Of a DNA stretch of 64,000 nucleotides, positions 58,363 through 64,000 are shown in pieces. The notes beneath the pieces were generated by a model. It ran no database searches. It was not told the DNA's origin and saw only the letters and a list, made by a program, of their open reading frames with translations. Source of the DNA: Gammaproteobacteria bacterium (GTDB lineage: Bacteria > Pseudomonadota > Gammaproteobacteria > Burkholderiales > Gallionellaceae); the NCBI GenBank assembly GCA_018814405.1, contig JAHIZO010000005.1:422684-486683 (forward strand), written 5' to 3'. The position numbers and the translations under genes were made by a program. Position 1 is the first letter of the stretch. Every line of letters begins with the position of its first letter.

Positions 58363-60288
58363 TCAAATCTGTGCAAAGAACGCCACAGCCTCTTCTTCCA
58401 CACGCGTGCGTTTGAAAGGCGGCAGACTCTGCCAGATTCGCTTGCCATAGTGTTTGGAGATCAGGCGCGGGTCGCAGATCATCAGCACACCGCGATCACT
58501 CTCGTCGCGGATCAAACGTCCCGCGCCCTGCTTCAGATTGATGATGGTGCGCGGCAACTGGAACTCCATGAAGGCATTGCGTCCCTGCTTGTTCATCTCG
58601 GCGATACGCGCCGCCAGCACCGGATCATCCGGTGGCGCGAACGGTAGCTTGTCGATCACCACCAGCGACAATGCCTCACCGCGCACGTCCACCCCTTCCC
58701 AGAACGACTGGCTGCCCAGCAGCACCGCATTGCCGTGCTCACGGAAACGCGCCAGCAATTCATTGCGCGAACCTTCGCCCTGGATCAGCAGCGGATATTT
58801 CAGGTTCTTGCGATCGAACTCCGCCTGCAATATCTCGTAGGCACGCTGCATCGCCCGCAGACTGGTGAACAGCAGGAATGCCCTGCCACGGCTTGCCTCG
58901 ATCAGCGGCAATGCAGCCTGTACCACCGCATCGGTGTAACCCTCGGTATTCGGTTCCGGCAAACCTTGCGGCACATACAGCAGCGCCTGCTCGGGATAAT
59001 CGAACGGGCTGTCCCAACATGCGGTGCGCGCATCCTGCAGCCCCATCTCGGCCTGGTAATGGGAAAAGTTCTGCTTCACCGCCAAGGTCGCCGAGGTGAA
59101 TATCCAGGCACGAGGATGGCCGTCGATCTGTTTCTTGAATATCTCGGCGATGGAAAGCGGTGTGGTGTTGAGTTGTAAAGAATGGTGAAATATCTCCAGC
59201 CAGCGCACCGTCTCCGGCACATCGCCATCCTGCCAATGCTTCAATTGCTGTGCCAATGCCAGCGCGCGCTGCCAGCAGTTCTCCAGCCCTTCACTACGTT
59301 CCGCCTGTTTCTCAAGCATTGCTGACAGATTACTAAGCTTTTCGCTCACCGTCTTGAGTGTCGATGTGAAGTCTTTGATGTCCTCGGTCGCCTGCGCTGC
59401 CATGCGGCCTTCGCGCTTGAACACCAGTCGCAGATCGCGCCCTGCCTTTTCCAGGGCATCACAGGCCACCGGTAGCGCGGCGAAATCCTTGGCCGATGTC
59501 AGCCCCTCAATGCGCGCATCCTTTGCCAGCTCAAACAACTGTGCTGTGGAAAGACTTTCCCCGAAGAACAAACTCGCCGTCTCGGGTAACTGGTGCGCTT
59601 CGTCGAAGATCACGGTATTGCAGGCGGGCAACAGTTCTGCGACGCCCTCGTCGCGCAGCATCACGTCGGCAAAGAACAGATGATGATTCACCACCACGAT
59701 GTCCGCTTCCATCGCCTCTTTGCGCGCTTTGAGCACAAAACATTCTTTGTGCTGCGGGCAGTCCTGCCCCAGACAATTGTCGCGTGTCGAGGTCACGTTC
59801 ATCCAGATCGGCGCATTCTCCGGCACATCGGCCAGCCCGCTCTTGTCACCGCTCTGTGTGACCTTGGCATAGGTCACGATCTTGGCCAGATGTTTCACAT
59901 CCTCGCGCGTCTTGAACAGGCCGTTCGATTGCGCCAATTCCAGATGGTAGTGGCACACATAGTTGGAACGCCCCTTGAGTAGCGCCACCGATACTGGCGC
60001 TTTCAGTGCATCGCGCACCATCGGCAAGTCCTTCTGGAACAACTGGTCCTGCAGGTTCTTGGTGCCGGTGGAAACCACCACCTTGCCGCCATTGAGCAGC
60101 GCGGGCACCAGATAGGCAAAGGTCTTGCCCGTGCCCGTCCCTGCTTCCGCGATCAGGATGGCGTTATCACGTATCGCCTCTGCCACGGCCACAGCCATGT
60201 CCCGCTGCTGCACGCGCGGACGAAAAGAGGCTATCTCTGTAGACAGCGGGCTTTGCTCGGAAAAGAAACGTTCGACTTCAGCTGACAA
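58363..60288 (-). CDS. DinG/YoaA-family ATP-dependent DNA helicase
   Basis: 641 residues from a TTG at 60288; the first ATG would remove the first 30 residues just before the core. Walker A is AEAGTGTGKT near residue 47, DEAH is in VIFDEAHQLPE near 226, and motif VI is GAGRLIRDESDRGVL. Four Cys (NYVCHY and NCLGQDCPQHKEC) can hold the [4Fe-4S] cluster of XPD-like helicases. Residue pattern and length are closer to YoaA than to DinG (716). Role in DNA repair is expected. Confidence 0.9.
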   Translation of the reverse strand: MSAEVERFFSEQSPLSTEIASFRPRVQQRDMAVAVAEAIRDNAILIAEAGTGTGKTFAYLVPALLNGGKVVVSTGTKNLQDQLFQKDLPMVRDALKAPVSVALLKGRSNYVCHYHLELAQSNGLFKTREDVKHLAKIVTYAKVTQSGDKSGLADVPENAPIWMNVTSTRDNCLGQDCPQHKECFVLKARKEAMEADIVVVNHHLFFADVMLRDEGVAELLPACNTVIFDEAHQLPETASLFFGESLSTAQLFELAKDARIEGLTSAKDFAALPVACDALEKAGRDLRLVFKREGRMAAQATEDIKDFTSTLKTVSEKLSNLSAMLEKQAERSEGLENCWQRALALAQQLKHWQDGDVPETVRWLEIFHHSLQLNTTPLSIAEIFKKQIDGHPRAWIFTSATLAVKQNFSHYQAEMGLQDARTACWDSPFDYPEQALLYVPQGLPEPNTEGYTDAVVQAALPLIEASRGRAFLLFTSLRAMQRAYEILQAEFDRKNLKYPLLIQGEGSRNELLARFREHGNAVLLGSQSFWEGVDVRGEALSLVVIDKLPFAPPDDPVLAARIAEMNKQGRNAFMEFQLPRTIINLKQGAGRLIRDESDRGVLMICDPRLISKHYGKRIWQSLPPFKRTRVEEEAVAFFAQI

Positions 60289-60396
60289 AATGGATTTGAA
60301 TATGGAAAGGTGGTGGCGCTATAGTGCGGGAGGGATTTTACGCGAGGCGACGCATAAGCAGAAAGAATCTCGCCTGATACTCACTCGACCCTTGAA

Positions 60397-60810
60397 ATGA
60401 TGAAGATAAGAATCCTTGCTGTCTGGTTCGTGATGCTGCTGGTTTCCATTCTCAATGGCACGATGCGCGACTTCACCTACGGCAAACACCTCCCCGACCT
60501 GCTCGCCCAGCAGATCTCCACCGTAAGTGGCATCGTCTTGCTGGGTCTGGTGATATTCCTGTACACACGCAAATGGCCATTCACTTCGGCACGCCAGGCT
60601 TGGCAGACCGGGCTATTCTGGATGTCGCTGACCGTGGCGTTCGAGTTCCTGTTCTTCCACTATGTCGGCGGACATTCCTGGCAGATATTGCTGGCGAACT
60701 ACGATATCTCTGCGGGAAGGCTGTGGCCGCTCATCCTGCTATGGGTCGCCTGCGCGCCTTATCTATTCTTTCGCCTTTCCCAACCGCGCGGCGTCACATC
60801 ACGCACATGA
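60397..60810 (+). CDS. Small four-helix membrane protein, unknown
   Basis: 137 residues with four hydrophobic helices near 5-21, 42-58, 74-90 and 105-124. Conserved-looking polar residues are NGTMRDF and [26 protein letters not shown] do not recognise a family with certainty. The ribosome site is weak. Either of two adjacent ATG codons may be used. It is followed after 13 bases by a YaiI-type gene. Confidence 0.65.
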   Translation: MMKIRILAVWFVMLLVSILNGTMRDFTYGKHLPDLLAQQISTVSGIVLLGLVIFLYTRKWPFTSARQAWQTGLFWMSLTVAFEFLFFHYVGGHSWQILLANYDISAGRLWPLILLWVACAPYLFFRLSQPRGVTSRT

Positions 60811-60823
60811 ACGAAACCATCCA

Positions 60824-61279
60824 ATGAAGATACTCATCGACGCCGATGCCTGCCCAAAAGTCATCAAAGAGATCCTGTTCCGAGCTGCCGAACGGCGTCA
60901 GATACAAACCACTATGGTGGCGAACAAACTACTGCACTGCCCGCCCTCACCGTTTATCCATGCCCTGCAAGTGCCGGCCGGCTTCGATGTAGCGGATAAC
61001 AAGATCGTGGAGATGAGCGAAGCGGGCGACCTGATCATTACCGCAGATATCCCGCTGGCAGCCGAGGTCATCGCCAAAGGCGGCCATGTGCTGAATCCGC
61101 GCGGGGAGTTGTATACCAAAGACAGCATCCGGGAACGCCTGACGATGCGCGACTTCATGGATGTGCTGCGCAGCAGCGGTGTAGAGACTGGCGGCCCTGC
61201 CGCATTAAACCAGAAAGATCGGCAAACTTTCGCCAATCAGCTCGACCGATTCCTTGCGAAACACGCCCCCACTAGCTGA
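60824..61279 (+). CDS. YaiI/YqxD family protein (UPF0178)
   Basis: 151 residues. [43 protein letters not shown] and [13 protein letters not shown] are family hallmarks. The acidic clusters resemble PIN/NYN-type nucleases, so a metal-dependent nuclease fold is likely, but no activity is established that I know. The start is 13 bases after the preceding membrane-protein gene. Confidence 0.93.
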   Translation: MKILIDADACPKVIKEILFRAAERRQIQTTMVANKLLHCPPSPFIHALQVPAGFDVADNKIVEMSEAGDLIITADIPLAAEVIAKGGHVLNPRGELYTKDSIRERLTMRDFMDVLRSSGVETGGPAALNQKDRQTFANQLDRFLAKHAPTS

Positions 61280-61297
61280 ATCTATGAAACCAGAAGC

Positions 61298-61498
61298 TCA
61301 GGACTGCTTATCCTCATCTTGGGATGAATCTTCTGTAGCGCGATTCCCTTTCCACTGCGCATAGCATTCAAGGCCGCAAAAGTGGGCAACATAGTCGCCT
61401 ACCTCGAAATCCACAGCAGAAGATTGTGGCACTTCTTTCAGACAGACCTTGCAACTGACTTGCTCGGACTCCGGGAGAGATCGGGGATGGGTAGTCAT
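61298..61498 (-). CDS. Small Cys-rich protein, DUF3330-like
   Basis: 66 residues. CKVCLKEVPQSSAV and YVAHFCGLECYAQWK form a treble-clef-like Cys4 (or Cys3His) site, as in DUF3330 proteins seen near metal and mercury genes. Its role is not known. AGGAGG precedes the start. It is divergent from the hemerythrin gene. Confidence 0.75.
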   Translation of the reverse strand: MTTHPRSLPESEQVSCKVCLKEVPQSSAVDFEVGDYVAHFCGLECYAQWKGNRATEDSSQDEDKQS

Positions 61499-61550
61499 AG
61501 CACACCTCCTATAGGGTCTAGCCGTGCCACCAGACTATGCCTGTCGCGCC

Positions 61551-61598
61551 AAAGTGGCAAGCGCAAAGATATCGCCACTTTTACGCCATGACTGTCAT
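61551..61598. promoter_or_regulatory. Inverted repeats in the DUF3330-hemerythrin divergent gap
   Basis: AAAGTGGC (61551-61558) and GCCACTTT (61574-61581) are perfect inverted arms 15 bases apart. A second palindrome ATGAC-T-GTCAT spans 61588-61598. A TACAAT box (61625-61630) lies before the hemerythrin gene, though without a good -35. The arms could be an operator or an RNA hairpin. The 177-base gap holds nothing else I can name. Confidence 0.45.
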
Positions 61599-61675
61599 AG
61601 GGTGAAGATGCTGTTTTCTAGGAGTACAATCATCCTGCACTGCCGCAATGGTCCACAGCAACGGGGGAGAAGATC

Positions 61676-62122
61676 ATGCAAATCGCCTGGAAAAAAGAAC
61701 TGGAGATCGGCAACGAAATGATCGACACCCAGCATCGCATGCTGGTGCTGTTACTCAAGAAACTCGACCTCGCCCTGACCAGCAAGATGGATCAGAAGAT
61801 TGTCATGGGCATCATGCTGGAGATCAAGAAGTTCACCGAATTCCACTTCCTCAGTGAAGAGAACCTGATGTCAGAACTACGCTATCCCGGCTTGGCTGAT
61901 CACGAGCGAATACATTCTGAATTGCTAGGGGTGTTGAACGTGTTCATCGCCAAGATCAATCGCAAGCAGGAAACACCAGAAGATATCCTGCCGCAGATCG
62001 TTTCCTGGGTCGCCAACCACGTGGTCAGCGAAGACCTGAAGATCGCGGAATATGTGAAGAACTCTTCATACCGCCCCATCGCCGAAGACTGCTACGCGCT
62101 GTACTTCAAAAGGTACGAGTGA
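61676..62122 (+). CDS. Bacteriohemerythrin
   Basis: 148 residues, four-helix bundle with a di-iron site. The ligands are His20 (DTQHRML), HFLSEE (His and Glu), DHERIH, and NHVVSED (His, Asp). AWKKELEIGNEMIDTQH at the start is the family signature. Such proteins bind O2 reversibly for delivery, sensing or protection, which would suit a microaerophile; that link is inference. GGGGGAGA is the ribosome site. Confidence 0.93.
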   Translation: MQIAWKKELEIGNEMIDTQHRMLVLLLKKLDLALTSKMDQKIVMGIMLEIKKFTEFHFLSEENLMSELRYPGLADHERIHSELLGVLNVFIAKINRKQETPEDILPQIVSWVANHVVSEDLKIAEYVKNSSYRPIAEDCYALYFKRYE

Positions 62123-62126
62123 CGCC

Positions 62127-63329
62127 TCACATCACTGCATACAGCTTCTTCGCCTCGACCACCTTCACGATGTAGCCGCGCGTCTCTGCATAAGGCAGCT
62201 TGGTGCGCAATGCGTCATACACCTGCTCCGGCTTCATGGTATTGATCTTGTTGATCGCGTCATATTGCCGGTCGCGACTACTCTTGAGTTGACTGAATGC
62301 GCGCATCACATTGGACGGCCCGGTATTGTAGGCGGCGATGGCGCAGTATTCGCGCGACACCGGATTCTGTATCTCGCGTAGCGGACTATCTTTTAGCAAC
62401 ACACCCAGATAGGTGGAACCCAGTTCGATGTTGTTGTTCGCATCGAACAGATATTCCTTGCTCGGCATCACATCCTCGCCCTTGGCCTTCCGATAAGCTT
62501 CTCGCCCGCCACTGGAAGGCACCAGCTGCATCATGCCGTAGGCCGGTGCACTGGATACGGCATAGGGGTTGAACGCGCTCTCGGTCTTGATGACTGCGAA
62601 AATGAGACTGCGACTGACCTGCGTGTTTTCCGAGTGACGGCGCACCGTGGCGGCATATTGCACCGCGCGTTTATCGAGATGCGAGTTCACCATATTGAAA
62701 CGCACGAAGTACACATTCTTGCGCGTGCCGTTGGCATCGATACTGCGCGACTGCAAGCGGTTATTCACCATGTAGTCCGCATAGCGCTCCACATCCTCGC
62801 GCGACTGCAGCGTATTGCCGTTCTGGTCCGCCACCATCTGTTCCAGATAGGGATCGCCATTGAGGGATATCTCCTTGTCGGAGAACAGATCGACCGCACC
62901 CGGATCATTCGGCGTCAGCAAGGCTACCACCACAGCATTGCGCAACTTATCCTTTACACTCACCTCATCCAGATGCTCGATGAGGATGCTGCCCGCGTCG
63001 TAATCCACCACCACGCGGTTCTTGTAGTTCTCAGTGTATTTGACGTAGCGCGTGCGACTGGGCAGGGTACGTGATTCTTTCTTGCCCCACTTCGAGCCGC
63101 TCTCCTTTTGCACATTGCCCATCAGGCGGTTGTACTCCGCCTCGGCCTTGCGCAGATCGGAAAGAATCAGTCGAGGATTGTATTTGTAGGCCTCCACACG
63201 ATTCGTGGCGACCCTGCGCAAAGCCTGCTGAGGATCACTAGCGGTGGCGATGTCGATCAGCTGTCTGGTGGAACAAGCGGGCAGACACAGCAGCCCGGCT
63301 CCAAGCACCATAAAGAATTTACGTTTCAT
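62127..63329 (-). CDS. mltC: Membrane-bound lytic murein transglycosylase, MltC-like
   Basis: 400 residues from ATG 63329 with GGGAGG upstream. The lipobox LPAC gives a lipoprotein with Cys near residue 19. The N-terminal half is the MltC-type domain (DUF3393), and the SLT domain shows the catalytic Glu in IKTESAFNPYAVSSAPAYGMMQLVP near residue 246. It cleaves peptidoglycan glycan strands. The stop is 4 bases from the hemerythrin stop. Confidence 0.92.
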   Translation of the reverse strand: MKRKFFMVLGAGLLCLPACSTRQLIDIATASDPQQALRRVATNRVEAYKYNPRLILSDLRKAEAEYNRLMGNVQKESGSKWGKKESRTLPSRTRYVKYTENYKNRVVVDYDAGSILIEHLDEVSVKDKLRNAVVVALLTPNDPGAVDLFSDKEISLNGDPYLEQMVADQNGNTLQSREDVERYADYMVNNRLQSRSIDANGTRKNVYFVRFNMVNSHLDKRAVQYAATVRRHSENTQVSRSLIFAVIKTESAFNPYAVSSAPAYGMMQLVPSSGGREAYRKAKGEDVMPSKEYLFDANNNIELGSTYLGVLLKDSPLREIQNPVSREYCAIAAYNTGPSNVMRAFSQLKSSRDRQYDAINKINTMKPEQVYDALRTKLPYAETRGYIVKVVEAKKLYAVM

Positions 63330-63351
63330 CCCCACCTCCCTTGCAAGCGAT

Positions 63352-64000
63352 TCAGCGTGATTCCAGCGCCTCCCAGCGCGCCATCATATCCAGCATCTGC
63401 TCTTCGATCTCGGCTGCGCGCTGGCTCAACTGTTTGGCATGTGCCGGATTGTCGCGAAACAGCGTACCCGAGCCAAGTGCCGCGGCGATATCTTCCTGTT
63501 CGCGCTCCAGCACCTCGATGCGGCGCGGAATCTCTTCCAGCTCTTGCTGTTCTTTGAAACTCAGCTTGCTGGAAGTCTTTGGTTTTGACGCCTCAGGTTT
63601 TGCTTCGGCTTTGGCGGGTGCAGGGGCAGCGACACGGCTCTTCGCCTCGAACTGCTTCATACGAACCCAGTCCTCGTAACCGCCCACATATTCCATCAAC
63701 TTGCCGTCGCCTTCGAAGGCGATCACCTGCGTCACCACGTTATCCAGGAAGGAACGGTCGTGGCTGACCAGGAACAACGTGCCCTGATAGTTCGCTAGCA
63801 ACTCTTCCAACAGCTCCAGTGTCTCGATGTCCAGATCGTTGGTCGGCTCGTCCAGCACCAGTACGTTGGCCGGCTGGGTGAACAGGCGCGCCAGCAACAA
63901 GCGATTGCGCTCGCCGCCGGAACAACTCTTCACCGGTGAACGTGCACGTTCCGGTGCGAACAGGAAATCACCCAGATAGCTGATGACATGTTTGCGCTGC
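63352..64000 (-). CDS. uup: ABC-F ATPase (Uup-like), N-terminal part outside the window
   Basis: The C-terminal ~215 residues of an ABC-F protein: HVISYLGDFLFAPERARSPV, signature SCSGGERNRLLLARL, Walker B VLVLDEPTNDLDIETLELLEELL and H-loop LVSHDRSFLDNVV, then an Ala/Lys/Pro-rich linker and a C-terminal coiled coil (EEIPRRIEVLEREQEDI). The signature has Cys where Leu is usual (CSGGE). The Uup C-terminal coiled coil binds DNA or the ribosome. The rest lies beyond 64000. Confidence 0.93.
   Translation of the reverse strand, partial: QRKHVISYLGDFLFAPERARSPVKSCSGGERNRLLLARLFTQPANVLVLDEPTNDLDIETLELLEELLANYQGTLFLVSHDRSFLDNVVTQVIAFEGDGKLMEYVGGYEDWVRMKQFEAKSRVAAPAPAKAEAKPEASKPKTSSKLSFKEQQELEEIPRRIEVLEREQEDIAAALGSGTLFRDNPAHAKQLSQRAAEIEEQMLDMMARWEALESR

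Noticed and set aside
1-64000. Mobile elements, CRISPR arrays, tRNA or rRNA genes, defence islands
   Set aside because: No transposase, integrase, repeat-spacer pattern, cloverleaf or restriction/defence gene was seen; gaps are too short and genes are core functions.

Overview
The window reads as one continuous piece of a betaproteobacterial chromosome. The gene order dedD-cvpA-purF, folC-accD-trpA-trpB-trpF-truA-fimV-asd-leuB-leuD-(entericidin)-leuC is a betaproteobacterial arrangement. Protein similarity as I recognise it and the moderate GC content fit Nitrosomonadales, perhaps a Gallionellaceae-like organism; that rank is inference. I found no rRNA, tRNA, insertion sequence, prophage, CRISPR array or plasmid function. 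Coding is dense: no gene-free stretch exceeds about 180 bases, and several convergent gene pairs abut or are 2-4 bases apart.

Layout. 1-5.3 kb (minus): a truncated membrane diguanylate cyclase and purL. 5.3-8 kb (plus): NAD(P)HX dehydratase, a DUF2937 protein, a spermidine-synthase-like protein and a histone-H1-like DUF2934 protein. 8-14.9 kb (minus): yhdP, a nitrilase, tldD, crcB and DUF190 in one overlapping run. 15-22.7 kb: glnE, a class III adenylate cyclase (minus), then ilvE, a zinc-finger protein, waaF and algC. 22.7-29.2 kb (minus): metZ-cinA-recA-recX, alaS and a lone receiver protein. 29.2-38.2 kb (minus): purF-cvpA-dedD-folC, a terminator, then accD-trpA-trpB-trpF-truA and a membrane protein. 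38.3-47.5 kb (minus): fimV, asd and the leucine genes leuB, leuD, entericidin, leuC, leuA, divergent from an Lrp-family regulator. 48-56 kb: an MFS transporter (minus), then grpE-dnaK-dnaJ, a VOC protein, LemA, a predicted outer-membrane protein and a GIDE/EF-hand membrane protein. 56-64 kb: ankyrin protein, HD-GYP protein, DinG-family helicase, small proteins, a hemerythrin, an MltC-like transglycosylase and a truncated ABC-F ATPase.

Functionally this is mostly housekeeping: purine (purL, purF), tryptophan, leucine and methionine synthesis, fatty acid and folate entry steps, heat-shock chaperones, recombination, and envelope upkeep. The clearest regulatory discovery is a SAM-II-type riboswitch in front of metZ. 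Its pseudoknot competes with an antiterminator that overlaps an intrinsic terminator, and a promoter places the predicted transcript start at the aptamer's first base. Other items worth follow-up are a helically phased set of palindromes between leuA and the Lrp-type regulator, an atypical candidate operator before recA, and the LemA / secreted barrel / GIDE-EF-hand cluster next to the chaperone operon. I did not find a clearly novel multi-gene system.
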